Assembly (NCBI GenBank): GCA_007449985.2
Contig: VIIQ02000086.1
Span: forward strand, 124,001 to 188,000
Origin: Desmodesmus armatus
Lineage: Eukaryota > Chlorophyta > Chlorophyceae > Sphaeropleales > Scenedesmaceae
Length of the DNA: 64,000 bases
Direction of reading: 5' to 3'
The stretch's first letter is position 1. The number at the start of each line of letters is the position of its first letter. The notes beneath the pieces are model-generated. The model was not told the origin of the DNA and did no database searches. It saw nothing but the letters and a program-made list of their open reading frames with translations. The translations under genes were made by a program, and so were the position numbers. Below, in pieces: positions 23,314-37,255 of the stretch.

Positions 23314-24290
23314 CTCATGAGGTGGTAGCTGATTTGTGGACACAGGAGGCACAGCAGCACCAGCAGGGAGTCTTCACAAGTGTGCAGGACCCAGGGGCAC
23401 GAATGCTGCATCAAGCGCTCGAGTTTGGGGCTATGCGCAGCAGCCCTGCCATGTGCCAAGTTGGCCCTCAACCCTGTTTGTATCAGGGCCAGAAGGGATG
23501 TGTGCATGACTCTCTGTTACATACACTGTTATGTACATGCAAGTGGCAGCTCTGTGTCTTTGAGTAGAGTCTGCATGGTATGTTGGCCACCGCTGGGCCA
23601 CAATGCCCAACAGACAGAAATCGATAATTGTCAATGCAATGGCTGCAGCACCACAGGCTTGGCGCCATGTATGCATGTACTGCACAGCTTCTTGGTTTGA
23701 GGCCCTAGGTTCAGCATCGGGGTTTGTATGTATCCTGACAGGCCAGGTTGGCCCTGTGCTAAAATGTATCTACTTTTGCTATGTCAAGCAGCATATTGAA
23801 GCCTGTAAATCAGGCAAGGAACCTGTTCTGCCAAGTGTAACAAACTTGCTTTGTGCATGCAGTTTTGCTGAGGTTCTGTTGACATATGCAAACCTGGTGC
23901 CAGCGTGCATCATCACTGCAAGAGCCAGCAAAAGACCTGAACTAGCAACATACTGCAGTCGGTCCTGCCACAGAATGGTTGCAGCCGATAGCTCTCATCC
24001 ACAAACCAAACAGGCAAGCTTCCAAAATGAAATTACAACAGGTACTTGTGGCGCACACATGAGAATCAATGTATGAAGTGGATCACAAGCCCGTTTGCAG
24101 GGCTGCACTGACTGACAGTGCGCCAGTCAGATCCGGGTCAACCATACAACCAACTAGCCCTGACGAACAAGCCCCAGTCCGAGCTATGCAGCTTGCCCTG
24201 CCAATGTCATGGCAGCGCAAGACCAGCAAGCAGCCAAAACTGCTGTACAGGCGAAAACATGTACACTGAAGCCTTCGGCAGGTACACTGC
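23314..24290. other. convergent intergenic region (Ubl / FKBP 3' ends)
   Basis: 977 bp with no supported gene. TGTAA motifs on the plus strand (about 23806 and 23838) are plausible polyadenylation signals for the Ubl gene, and a TTACA (minus-strand TGTAA) near 24032 could serve the FKBP gene. Confidence 0.5.
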
Positions 24291-25980
24291 CTAAGGCTCA
24301 CTGATTGCCAGCAGCTCAACGTCGAAGATGAGAGTGGACCTGCAGCACCACAAGCAAGCAGGATATCAGGCACTGCCCTAGTGCAGTGGTTCAAGTGTTC
24401 CTGCTGCTGTCTATACAATCACCCCCTAGTCTAGAGTTCCTGCTGCTGTCTATACATTCACCCCCACCATGCTGACCCTAGACGCGACAGCAAGCCATCC
24501 TTGTGTTGACCGATGTAAAGACCATCAAGGAACACTGCCAGTACTGACACTAATACTGTCAAGGCTGCAGGTGTGCATGCCGTGCTTGTTGACGGATGAG
24601 AGAGGCCCTGTACTACTGGCTCAGCACCATGCTCACTTGGGGGGGATGACACCACCAGCACCGGCATCACCATATGCGTAGTCAGGGGAGATGGTCAGGC
24701 TGCACGTGGCAACAGGTGCGGAGCAGCAGGAGAGGTTGGCTGACACACAAGGCGGATGGCAACAGGTGCCTGGGCAGATGCCCTGGCAGAGCGGGGAACC
24801 TACAACTAGCATGCTGGCAGCTTGCAGTTTGTGCTGGCAGTGCTCACGGAGACTCACCGTGCCTTCTCGCCCAGGCTGAGCTGAGCAATACCTGCAGGAG
24901 GGTGTGCAAGAGGGGGGCACAAGGTTAGCAGCCGGCACAACGGGGGCACAACAGAAGCACAGTGCCAGTCAGCTGCTGTGCTGCTGTGTACCACAACCTG
25001 CTGCACATGGTGCGAGCTGCTGCATGATGCTGGCTAGAACTGTGCTGATGATGCCTAAGAGTGTTAGCTGCCGTGCCCAGTATGCCCACGCACCCTCATC
25101 CCAGCCACGGATGACCTGCACAAACAAAAGCAGCAAAGAACAGCTGTCAGGCACTCCAATCACTACGTGAGCAAGTCCGTTCAGCACATTGAGCAAGTCC
25201 CTTCAGCACCTGGAGCAAGTAAACAATGCAAGGCAGCTGCTGCACGTTCGCCTTGCTTTGCCTACATCGCTGGTGTAGCTCTCAGTGGCACTAACACTAA
25301 CCTGTCCGGCACCAATCTGGAACTCGAAGGGCCTGTTGCGCTCCACTGATGAGTCGAACACTTGGCCGTTGGTCAGCTTGCCAGTGTAGTGCACAGACAC
25401 CCTGTCGTTTGTCTGTGGCATCAACGGGAGACCCACAAACAGACAAACGTTCAGTTTTGAGTGATGACACGGATTCACAACAAGTACTGACACAAATTCA
25501 TTGCTGGCCATTGGCTCATCACCCACTACCATCCCTCACCTTGGGGAACCTTGCACCATCTCCTGTGGATAGCAGCAAGCAAGTACACAACACACACAGT
25601 AAGTAACTATTCAATTTGGGACTTGTTCAAGTCGTTCCCCGTAATGGTGGTGATGTGCAGACTGCGACAACTTGACTGAACTTGACAGCAGCAGGCCTGG
25701 TGTCAATCTGCCGGGCTCTCTGGCGCAGAGCTGGGCCCTCCTGGTATCGACTGGAACAAAGGCATCATGGGACTACAGAACGGCGCGGTTGCCAGCTGTT
25801 GCAGCGCCCATACGCAGGCACCCTGGCCCATCGGGAATAAATCACCACCACAGCGTGCCTCCAGCCAGCGGAACACCCACCCTTCTGCAAAATCTCGATC
25901 TCCACGCCAGCCTCAGCCCACTGAACGCAAACTGAGGCTGCGAATGCCACCAGCACCAGCTTGGACACGAGCTTAGACAT
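24291..25980 (-). CDS. FKBP-type peptidyl-prolyl isomerase with signal peptide
   Basis: Seven exons: 25980-25881, 25562-25540, 25412-25302, 25115-25094, 24891-24858, 24699-24637, 24339-24291; 133 aa, all phases closing. The start [18 protein letters not shown] is a signal peptide ending near AEA, so the protein enters the secretory pathway, probably the ER lumen as in the FKBP2/FKBP15 group. The FKBP core is complete: [51 protein letters not shown], which includes the Tyr, Phe-Asp, Val-Ile, Trp and Tyr residues of the drug-binding/active pocket. The C-terminus reads AISEP, with no obvious ER retention signal. It would catalyse prolyl cis-trans isomerisation during folding. Two exons are only 22-23 nt. 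It is co-oriented with VPS8, whose stop lies 270 bp upstream. Confidence 0.9.
24397..24465. repeat. 30-bp tandem duplication in last FKBP intron
   Basis: gttcctgctgctgtctatac followed by aatcaccccc (24397-24426) recurs almost exactly at 24436-24465 with a 9-bp separator. Both lie within the intron between the last two FKBP exons. Confidence 0.85.
25169..25220. repeat. 22-bp direct repeat in FKBP intron 3
   Basis: Units starting gagcaagtcc at 25169 and 25191, plus a partial third at 25213, are spaced exactly 22 bp apart. They lie in the intron between exons 3 and 4 of the FKBP gene. With only two and a third units and no flanking machinery, this is an ordinary minisatellite. Confidence 0.8.
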
Positions 25981-26250
25981 GTTGAATGACGTTTGATGAT
26001 AGCAAATTCAAGAGCACGAGCTACAGAGATGGTAGCTGGAGGCCAAGCAGCCTGTCGAGGGGCCTTTAAAGCTTGGTTGAGACTCAACTAACTTTTTGAT
26101 CTGGACCTGGAACCTGCGGTATTTGCCGCGTTTGACTGTCGCTTGCAAGCATCCACAACACCAGCAAGCCGATCTATGTGATATACGTACGATGCGCCGA
26201 CAAGGCGTGAAGCCAAGTGCCGCATGATCAGATGTGTCACAGCAGAATGT

Positions 26251-27777
26251 TTAAATGTTTGCAGTGCTCCAGTTGAGCAGCTCGTCTATGTCAAATGATG
26301 AGCTACCTGTAGCTCTGGCGGCCCTGAACGCACTGCCCTCCTGCGACAGGCGCCCTGCCACTGCATCTTCCTGGCGGCCACCCCATGCTCCGGCCCCACC
26401 AGCTGCATCATGGTGCTGCTGCCTCTGGTGCTGCTGGTGCTCCTGCATCGACTGCAGCATGGCCAACTCCAACGCAAGGTCTATCTCGCCTTGGAAGACA
26501 CGGCCTGTGTCTGCAACTGCTTGTGCAGCCACCCTGTAGGCTGCAGCAACGCCTGGCAGTTGGCCAGCGATAGGGCCTGCTGGCTGCAGCCGCAGCTTCA
26601 TACCACCACTGCCCAATATGCCCTGTATTAGGTCCCTGTCTGCCTGTGTGAGGGAGTACCTGCTGCTGATCCTGACAGCACTGCTGTCTGTGTCATAGCT
26701 GCTGGGCCCCAGGACACCCAACAGCATCGCCGACTGAACCGCAGCAGCCGGCGCAGCAGCAGCTGCTGCCGCTGCTGACGGTGCTGCCACCAACAGACTG
26801 CTGCTGCTGCTGCCCATGTTGCCAGCACTGGATGCAGCAGCGTCTCCCTGCTGCTGCTGTTCCTGGATCGTCCGTACCAGCTGTCGCAGCCCGTACGCGT
26901 GCCGCACAGCACCAAAAGCATCCCCTGTTATGAGCCTGTTGGCAGCAGCCATGATGGCGCTGTCATACCCTGTGGCACCAAACAGCCCCAGCAGCGTCGA
27001 CCTGAACTCCCCAAACTGCTCGCTGCCATGCTGCTGTATGATGCGGCCGACGATATCCAACAGGGGCAGATGGTCTGCCATGCAGCCCACCACCTCGTCC
27101 AGCAGCAGCCTCAGTAGGCCTGGTAGGACCTGCTGGGAGGCAACAGCAGCAGCACCGCGCCGCAGGACTGACGGAAGCTCCTGCAGCGGCACTTGCTGGC
27201 AAGCGGCACGCCGCAAGTCCAACACAAGCTGTTGCTGCTGTGGCTGCTGCTGCTGCTGGCGCTGTGGGGCTATACCCTCCTGCTGCTGTTGCTGTTGAGG
27301 AGCGTGCAGGCCCCTCAAGCTACCTACAAACACGTCCATCAGCTGGAACCACAGCTCCTGGCCAGCAGCAGCAGCTACAAGCGCACTGCTGCTATTGCTG
27401 CCCATAACACCAGCATTGCCGCTGCTGCCAGCAATGCTGCCGCTGGGGCGTGTGTTACGCTGGCAGAATGCCACGGCCGCCTGCACTGCTTGCCAGGCCG
27501 CCGCCAGCTCAGGGGGCACCGCAGGGACCCTCAGGCCAGCCTGCATCACCCCTGCTGTACTGCTGCCGCCTGCGCAGCTGCTGAGGCCCACCACCCCATG
27601 CTTGGGCCCGGCAGGGGCTGTGACACCCACCCCCACACCAAGTCCTTTCAGCCGCAAGCGGGGGGACAGCTCAGCCATCCAAGCCCTGTGCAGGTAAATG
27701 ATGGGTGGTGGCAGCTGCAGTGCTGCCACAGCAGCAGCGCCTTCGACAGCATCAACTGAGTCACTAGGGCCATTGCC

Positions 27778-27813
<36 letters not shown>

Positions 27814-30800
27814 GGCGGCAGCTGGAGCTGGTGGTGCACCAGGTCTCCTACCATTGCTGCTGCCGATATTGCAGCTGGGGTCCAGCTGATGCAACAGGGT
27901 TGCAGCCACGTTCGCCGCTGCAGCTGTCAGCTGCTCCGAAGCCTGCTTGACGTCCCCTGGCACAGCAGCCTCAACCTCCTGCTGCCTGTTGCTGCTGCTG
28001 CTCGACTGTGCCGCTGCCACCATCTGCGCCACAGAGTCTAGCTGCTGCACTAGGTGCTCCATACCCCAGCACAGCTGATCTCTACTGCTGCCACTGGAGG
28101 TAGAGTGAGCGCTGCTGGTTTGTGCCCTTCTAGTGCCACTGACACTGCGCCTGTCAAACCAGCCAGGCACCCAGTACCCTGGTGGCAGCAGCAGCAGCGG
28201 CACAGTGCCGTCCACCAGCGCTGCCTGCAGGCTGCTGTTGGCCTGCTGTGCGCTGCTGAGGTACAGGCGCAGGGCGGCATCAAGGTCACCCAGGCGCTCA
28301 TGCAGGAAGGCCTCAGCATCATGAACACCTGGTGGCGACACACAACGGCAGCGGCAGCAGCAGCATACATGAGCCTACGGCTGAGCCAGACCTGCATGCA
28401 AAGGGAGGCAAGTGCCGTGAAACCACTTTGTGCTGGAACAATGCTTGTTTCAAGGGCTGCTGCAGGCTGAGTACGTGACACTGTCAGTAGTATCTCCAAG
28501 GGCCAGCTTACCTGCCATCCTGCACACTTTGATGGCCTCAGCCACACTGTAGTTGTGGTGGGACTGCAGGAACGGCAGCACAGCTGCAGGCTCAAACCGT
28601 GCCAGCAGCTTCACATACAGCAGAGCCACCTCAGGCCGCTCCAGCAGAGACTCAACACCACCTACTGACCCTGCTGCTGCTGCCCCTGCTGTCGCCACGG
28701 CCCCTGAACCAGATCCTGACTGGCGCTGTTGCTGCTCCTGCGCCCGTTGGTTCTGCTGCATAGCGGCCCTCAGGAACTGGAACTGCAGCTCTGGGTCGGT
28801 TGCCAGGCTGAGCAGCACAGGCACCTGCTGGTCAGGCATTTGCTGCAGCAGCACAGCAGCAGTGGCAGCAGCATCCAGCCGGATCAGCTGCACAACCTGC
28901 TGGCGCACACAGGCAAGGAACGCAGCGCGGGCGTCTGTGCTGGGCCCGCCTCCACGCAGGAAGCCGTCGATGTAACCAAACACCGCCCGGCAACCCTCAT
29001 GCATTGCGCTGTCAGTGCCAGCAGCACCTGCTCCTGCAGCCAGTGCTTGCTGCTGCGGCACGTTATGCTGCTGCTGCTGCTGCGCATGTTGGCTGCGCTG
29101 TTGGTCGACGAGCGCCAGGTAACAAGACAGCGCGGCTGCATAATTCTGCTGCAGGTGATGCACGGTGGCAGCCGCCCGCAGGAAGCTGCAGCGCTTGGCG
29201 AGCTGCAGCACCTCCTTAGCCTGTGCAGCGCTGAAGGCACAGCTGTCGCCAGGCAGCAGGGCCGGACCGGGCTGCTGGCCTACAATGCCACCAGCACCAC
29301 CTGCTGATGCCGCTGCCTGCACACCCACCACCTGCACGATTGACATGAACTGCTGCTCGAAGGGTGCTGTCACTGCTGCTGCTGCTGCTGCTGCTGCTGG
29401 TGTGGACACTGATGACGGGGCCTGCTGATCGGGCTGTGCTGCTGCCGCTGCTGCAGCAGCGGTGGCCTGAGACACCAAGTGCTGCAGCAGCTTGATGACA
29501 AAGGACGGCTTTGCATTCACCCGCCCAGCGGCCAGCAGCTGTATGATATAGCTCATGGCAACATCAGCCCCTGGCTGTGCTCTGCTGCTGCTGCTGCTGC
29601 CGCTGCTGCTGCCGTCTGTGCTGGTGTGTGCAGGCTTGTGTGCCTGCCATTGCTGAAACCTGCCAGCCTCCAGCAGCGCTACCAGAGCATTCACCACAAC
29701 CTGCAGCCAAACATGCCATCCGGGACAGCAGCAAGTGATTACATGATGCACAGCTTGCCTCACTGGCCAAGTAAGCTGCACAATGATGCCTGCACGCTTG
29801 TCACCGTTATGGGAGGGAGGGATGCGCCCGACTTCACTAGACAGTGCCAGGGGTGCAGGCTTGCCAACCTTACCCTCAATGACACAACATGCTTTGACCA
29901 TCTGGTCGTGGCAAACATATTCCCCAAGTCCCTCATCACACACACTTTCCTCACCACCAGCCCCCTCCCGCCGTCAGCACAAGGTGAAGAGGCTTCAGGA
30001 TGTGCTGCATGGTTGCTGGGTGGACTGACTGCCAAATGTCACCTGAGACATCTGGCAGCCAGGACGATTTGCCCACTTACTTGTGTGGCCACCAGCACAG
30101 ACTCCAACTCCGTAGTTGGCTTGCCCGCTGCTGCCCTGAGGTCTGTCTCCACAGCATCCCAGCCTGCTGTCGCCTCTGACAGCACAGTGATGGTGGCAGG
30201 GACGTCCACTGCTAGCAGCAGCTGCAGGGCTGGGTGGGGGTCACACAGGGCTGACAGCACGGGGCCACCTGGGGGGTGAGGAGGGAGTGTGTGAAGAGGG
30301 GGAGTGGGGACCAGCAGGACAACATGACAGCACACCCACATTGTTGATGTCGTGTGCAGCATGCGATGCTGCATGACTGCTCACTCCATAGTATTGCACA
30401 CATCGCACAATGAGCACCACAAGGCGTGCATGTGTGCAGGCAGACAGGCCAAGCTGCCACAGTCCCACACAAGCCTGCATGCACAGTATGGGTTTGCCTG
30501 TCCCTGCTGACCATACTCAGCACAATGAGTGACGCTGACCATCCCCGTCAGGCTGTTGCTCCCTGTCAGTCCCAACTGGGAACATCACCCCCACCTGTCG
30601 CTGCTTGCCCCTGCCCTCCTGTCAGCACTGCTGCTGCCACTGCTGCCGCTGTGCCTCCAGCCTGCTGCCACTCCCTCAGCAGGTCCGCCCTGTCCAGGAA
30701 CAGCAGACTGCCCAGCAGGGTGGCTTGAATGACATCACGCACACCAGCAGGCTCCCTGCAGGGCACACAGGATTGCTGATTGTCGCCAGCACACACAGCA

Positions 30801-33800
30801 GCTATGGCATATTCAGCATGCCTGAGCTCCTACCTGAGCTAAACACCCCCTCTCAACACAGGCCCCGCTGCTGTTCACCTCGTCTGCTTACTGGACCCAG
30901 AACAGCCTTGCCTGCAGACACCAGGCAGCCCTCCTGCCTCGCCATCCTCATCTTGCCTCTTGGGCTAACATGTCCCCCCCCCTTCGGCTGACACTCTCGC
31001 CTTCGGGCTTAATCATCTCCCGCCTCGGGGCTAACACCCCCCCCCCCTTCTCAAACCCGAACTCCCCCTCACTCACGTTGGCAGGCTGCCCGTCCCTGGA
31101 GGGAAGGCCATGCCTCTGAAGCAGCAGCGCAGGTAGACCAGCAGCTTGTAGCCTGCAGCCTGTGCAGCCTGCCAGCTGGGCGCAGCGGCAACATTGGCCA
31201 GCAGGTCCAGCAGGGGCTTGCGGAAGTCATTCATCTGGTTGTAGACGTGGGTCAGCGCGCTGTACAGACCACAGCCCTCACACAGATTGATGACCTGCAG
31301 GCAGCACAGCACAGCACAGCACACCCTGTTGGCACACAAACACATAACTGCACTTCACACCCCTGCATCCCCTACTCTGCAGACGATCAGCAAGTCCTGT
31401 TTCAACGCCAACTCCTACAAGCAGTGCATGTGCAGCCAATGCCAAGCCAGGCGTGCACGTGGGTGATGGGCATTGTTGGCGAGCTCGGACACTGTCAGAC
31501 CTGCAGTGTACTCCACATTTTCTGCCACACACCGATTGGTGTTTGCTGGTGTGGCTGCTTACTGACCTGGTTGAGGTCCATTGACATGATGGGCAGGTGC
31601 ACCACGCACGCCTCCACACGACCAGGCTGGTTCAGCCCCGCAAAATGCTCCACAAGCGCCTGCAGGTTGCAACAGCAGGGGGACATGAGCCTTTCTGTAT
31701 GCATTCATCGCCCCCTGGAACCATGGCCATGCCTAGAAGGTCCCGCGCACAAAAGAAAGTGGGAAAAAGAATCATTGTTCTGATCAACAGCACTGTCTGC
31801 CAGGTGCCTTTGTCAAAAGATGATGCAGTGTTTGTGACAGGGTGTGCAGGGCCTGCAGGATGAGCAGCTGTGTGTCCCACCAGGCGGCAGGTGTTTGTCA
31901 GTGCATCGCATGAGGCACACTCACAGACCCCTATGATGCGCATCAGGCAGCAGGTGTTTGTGACTGTACCGCAAGAGGTACAGACCCCCTATGATGGTAC
32001 AGACCCCACCCACCTGCATGACCTCAGGTGCCAGGCCCTGCAGCAGGTCTGACAGCACCGCCAGCTCAATCGTCTCCACCAGCGCACCCAGCGCACCCGG
32101 CACAGCCCCCTGCTGCGCAAACAGCTGAAACACCCGACCAAACAGCACGTCCGTCCGCGACAGCAACAGGCACGCACACACGCACGCCTCCGCTGCCTGC
32201 ACAACGGCTGCTGGCACAGCCCCTGCAGCCTGATCCGACTGCTGCAACTCCCCGCCATTGGGCGTGGCACTTCGTGCAGACTCCACAGGTGCTGATGAGG
32301 CCGAGTCTGTCAAAGTAGCTGCTGCATGCCCCAGCACGAGACTGAGGAGCCACTGCTCCAGCTGCTGGGGTTCAGCCCCAATGCCCTCACTGCGCGCAAA
32401 GCCACCGACAGACTGTCGTGGAGTTAACCCAGGCGGCCCGCCGCTGCTGCTGGATGGCTTGCTGCGCGGCTGCGGCCGGCCAGCGGCTGCTGCGGGGGTT
32501 GTGTCCTCACCCTGTTGCTGCTGCTGCTTCATTGTGAGGTAGAAGCGCAGAGCAAAGTACAGTCCCAACTTGTACTTGCGCACATCCTGCAGGTGTTTGA
32601 GAAAAGCAGGCGCGGCGACCAAATGAGGATGCAAGAGCTGCAGAGTGAGAGGACAAGCCAGCACCTTGACATAAGTAACAGTTGCAGCACTGTGTGGACC
32701 CCCACCCAACCACACCACCAGCGGCGCCCGCGGGCCACAATGCACATTCACCAACACACCATCATGCAACCCCAACCATGATGCGCCCGCACCCCGTTGC
32801 ACCACAGCCGGCATCATCCTGCTCCATGCATCAACAACAAAAGCGAACACTTCCAAGTCACCAACCTTCCACATCATCATCCTCACCTGCAGAGTCTTGA
32901 GCCGTTCACTCCAGGGCATCAGCCTCCCACAGAACAGCCCTCCCTGCTGCCCCAGCAGGTACATACGCGCCCCACTGCCCACCACAGAGCCGCCACAGTC
33001 AGCACCCCAGGCAGACAACCCGCCGGCACCGCTACCAGCAGTACCCCAGCTCCGGTCAACCGGCTGGTCCATCCACTCCACCTGCTCATACACCCTCAGG
33101 GCAGCCGGTGCGCTCAACCCCCCTCCACCCAACTGCTGCTGCTGCTTGTGACCCAGGTCACCAGCACCCCCACCCCCACTGAACCCCAGCACCACCAGCA
33201 AGCTGCTGTAGCCCTGGTTGCAGACCACTGCACAGGCATCAGCATCCAACCAGTGCACACCGAGAATCGGCAGGGGCTCAGTGGGCCCCATTAGCAGCTG
33301 GTGCTGCTGCAGATCCTGCTGTGCAGCAGCTGCAGAGCCCCCCTGCTGCAGAGAGCCCACCACGCCTGCTGCACCACCCAGTGGCTGCTGCTGTGGCTGC
33401 TGCTGGCCGCCCGCCCAAGAGGCACAGGTGCTGAGGGGGAACTGCGAGGCAACAGCGATCGCCACCTCGGGGGTGAGGCTGTCCACAGCCCCGTGCGATC
33501 GCTGCTGCCAGAGGCGGCTGGCAGCAGCAGCAGCCACTGCTGCCGGCGCCTGGGTGCGCTTGGCCTGCTGGGCTGCTGCTGCGGCTTGCGACGCCGTGAC
33601 GGACACTGCGTACGTCAGGGAACGGCAGACACAGGGACATGTACATGGAGGTGCATGCACGGCTCACTTGTGAATAGCAATGGCAACTTCAAGGGGACAG
33701 CGCCCCTTGTGTGCAGGCCTGCGCATAGGGTGACGACGCCACGAAAGGCCCCATACGCACCTACCATGATGGTTGCCCTTACAGCCCAGCCAGCAAGAGC

Positions 33801-36800
33801 TCTCCCCCCCCCCCCCCCCCCCAAAAAAGAAACTGCCAAGCACACCACTGTGACAATGCCGTACCAGATGCTACGCACCTACAAGCCTAGGGAAGTTTCC
33901 AGCCTGTGCTCATGTTGTATCATGCTAGGTTTCCCTAGACCCACCCACGGCAGTCCCCTCACCTGCTGCAGCCTCCCCAGCAGTGATCTGGTCGCCCACT
34001 AGTGGCACATCAAACAGCACCAGGCGGCTGCCCCAGCCCAGTGCCAGCACAGCCAATGGCATGAGGGTGTCGCCGGAGACACGGCTGGAGCCACCCGACT
34101 TCTGCCTGTAGCCATAAGCAGCAACAGGCCAAGGCAATCAACCAGAAAAATGGCTGCAAACACATGCATTGCACTAATGTGGCAACATGGGCGCTTCCCT
34201 CCCCCCAGCACAGGAGCTGCAACGATCGACCTGACATGAAAGCTTGGAGTGTGTCCTGTTGGCCAGCTGCATCTGTGCGCGCCCTTTGCTCCCTTACTAG
34301 CGCTTGCTTGACATGTACACTTGTGATGCAGTTCAACACACGACTCAACGCATCTGCATGCTAACAAAACAACAGCAAGCTACACAAGCCACCAGCCTGC
34401 TGTGCTGTGGTACCACCCTGACTAGCGTGCTGGCAAAAAAGTGGGCCAACCTGTTGTGTGGCAGCCAGGCAGCTACTGGCACAGCCCCTTGCTGGGCGCC
34501 CGGGTGTGGCTGTGGTATGCTGAACAGCATGATCAGGTCGCCTGATGAGGGCTTCACACGCGCGATGTAGGTGTGGGTGGGTGTGGCCAGGCAGCACACA
34601 CCCTCACCCACCCGCCATGCGCCGTCCTGCGGAGGAAACGGGGTACCACATGGTGGGCGCACGGGCACACTGTAAGGGTTAAAGCTGGCCCAGATGCAAC
34701 CTTTTACGCCTTTCCAACCCAGCTTGCTGTACCACACCTGGTTGCTGACAGAGCCCCCTGAATGTATGATTCAGCAACCACCCCTGCTGTCAGGCATAGT
34801 GGCAGTATTGGGGTGGTCTGCTTGTACAACTACACAAAAGATATGCAGGCGCATACATGCGATTATCCACCCATACATACGTGGCTGCACGTCACACCGC
34901 AGGGTATGGTTGTAAACCAAGCAATAAATGAAACACTTGACAAACGCAGCACTCCACACAGCCCACCTCGCAAAGCATCTTCCACGCCGCTGCTTCCGGC
35001 CACTCCACCGCCCCACCGGCGCCTGCAGCCCCCCTCACGGCAGCACCAGGCACGGCTGACGCGCGCATGCTGAAGGGTGTCAGGTGTGCAATGCTGAGCA
35101 GGGGCCCGTACTCGCCAGCTATGAGCACTCGGCTGGCCACGTTCGTGCGCAGGAGGCTGGCGGAGAAGGTATGCAGGCAGCAGCGCCCACTGCAGCAGTA
35201 CAGCACACAGAGACAAACAGCAAGTCATGTGATGGCGCACAGCCATGGTCCATGGCTGATGTGCTGCAGGATGGGTTGCGCGGGCTGTGAATTCTGCGCA
35301 TGCATGGCTGCCTGAATGGGTGCTGTACATCCCTGCACAGACATGTGCTGACACAGCGAGCGGGGCGTGAAAACGCCTTTGCACTTCCAGCGGCATCAGG
35401 ATCAGAAGCAGTGCATTGTGCAGCCACCCTTCCAGCACGCTGCATGCGGTAACGATGGCTACGGCTGTTGCTACGGCATGATCCAGCACTGCTTGCTATG
35501 GCAGCATGCTCCTGTAGCTCACCGCACATCCCCGGTCAGCAGCAAGCTGGTGGACCGCCTAGGCATGAAGGTGGTGAAGGTCAGGCGGCTGCTGTGCTGA
35601 GCTGCAAGTGCAGGACAGCCAGCACACAAGGAGCAGCACAGGACTTTCTGCAGCACTTTTACGGACAGCAATTCAATGCTTACAGCTAGCGCAACCCCAG
35701 GCACATGGCATCCACCTGGGGCTTATGCAGCACGTTCAACACGCAACACAGCAGTACGCAAGCACTGAACCTCAACAAGGCATACCCTCAGGCTACTCCA
35801 GAACACCCCCATTCTGACTCACCTATGCCAGCAATCTGCTTGGGGCCCCTTTTCTGCAGCTCCCACACCGTCACTGCTCCACTGACATGGCCCACTGCCA
35901 ACCACAGGGCATCACCAGGCGCACCCACCACACTGAACCCCAGGCTACACACAGGGTCAAACCCCAGCACACCCCGCTCACTGCCTGACTGGGTACCCAG
36001 CTGCCACATAGCTGCACCGCCCGGCAAGGGGCTGTGTCCTGAGCCTGAGCTGTGTGTGGGGTTTTGGGGCCCGCTGCCTGAACCCTGGGCGCCTGGGGGC
36101 TGTGGCACAGGCAGCTGGAACACCAGTGCACTGCCTGATGCAGCACCGACAGCCAGGTACTGGCCTGAGGCCGCAACGCACTGCAGAGCAATCGGCAACA
36201 CACGGCAAAGGAACGGAAGGCAATGGTCAGGCTGCCGACCAGACACATCGGATGCTGCAAAATGGGACATGGGACTGAATCACCTACCAACTTGACATGT
36301 CAAATCGGCTTGCTGGGCGCCAGCAGCTTGCATGAAAGAGGAAGCAGCAGCACGTTGCACACCTGAGCAGGAAGGGGCAGGAGCTGGGACAGAAACTGCT
36401 GCCAACCCCTCAACTCACCAGCAACTGCCCATGAGGCGCCAGGGCAGACGACAGCACCTGAGCCCAGTCCACACCCGAGGCGGCTCCAGCAGCAGCAGCC
36501 CCTGCTGCAAACAGCCCTGCCAGGCTCTCCAGGCACAGCAGCACGCTGCCACCAATCATGGCGGTCCCAGAGGCATCTGGCCGCCCCGCAGGGTTCCAAT
36601 CAGCCAAGGCATCTGACAGCAGCTCCTGCAGGCGGGGCAGCGGCGCCAGCCGCTGCCGTTTCCGCCGGTGCTGCTGCTGCTCGCTGCCCTCGCCTGCTGC
36701 AAGTGCTTTGGGTGAAGTTGGTGGGGAGCTGCTGAGGCTGCCATGTACAAGTGCCTCCTCTTGGGCCCATGCCTGCTGCAGGGCGATCTCGTGAGGAGGC

Positions 36801-37205
36801 AGCTCGTCACTGTTGCTGCCTGCAGCCCCAGCAGACAGGGTCGGCTGCCACAACACTGCCTCGAACCCAGATGCACTGCTGGCAACCCCACTGATGCCTG
36901 CAGCGGTCAGCAGCCCATGCTGGCGAGAGCCACCAATGCTGGGATGCTGCTGCAGGTGGTCGAGGCTGCTGCCTTGCACTGCACCGCCAGCAGCAGAGGT
37001 TGCCATTGCAGCACCAGAAACAGAGGCAGCTGCAGCTAGCTGTGCGTCAGGTGTTTGCTGTGTTCCCAAGCTGCTGTCGTCAACCTCCAGCACTTCAGCC
37101 ATGTCATGCAGCATGTCGCCCAGGAAGTCGTCATCACTGCTGCTGGTGGTGCTGGCAGCAACACCCGCCGGATGTTCCTCCTGTGACTGCTGCGGGGGTT
37201 GCTTC

Positions 37206-37255
<50 letters not shown>

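Noticed and set aside
24397..24465. Possible CRISPR-like direct repeats
   Set aside because: Only two units in a eukaryotic intron with a 9-bp separator; this is a local tandem duplication.
27193..29428. Long plus-strand open frames opposite VPS8 (Leu/Ala/Cys-rich)
   Set aside because: They are mirror readings of Gln/Ala/Ser codon repeats in the real minus-strand exons. CAG/CTG runs keep several frames open.
34627..34737. Longer VPS8 exon 6 starting at 34737 (VWYSKLGW...)
   Set aside because: The acceptor at tttcctccgcag (after 34627) gives phase 0 and a direct match to the VPS8 pattern (DGAWRVGEGVCCLATPTHTY); the extra segment does not.
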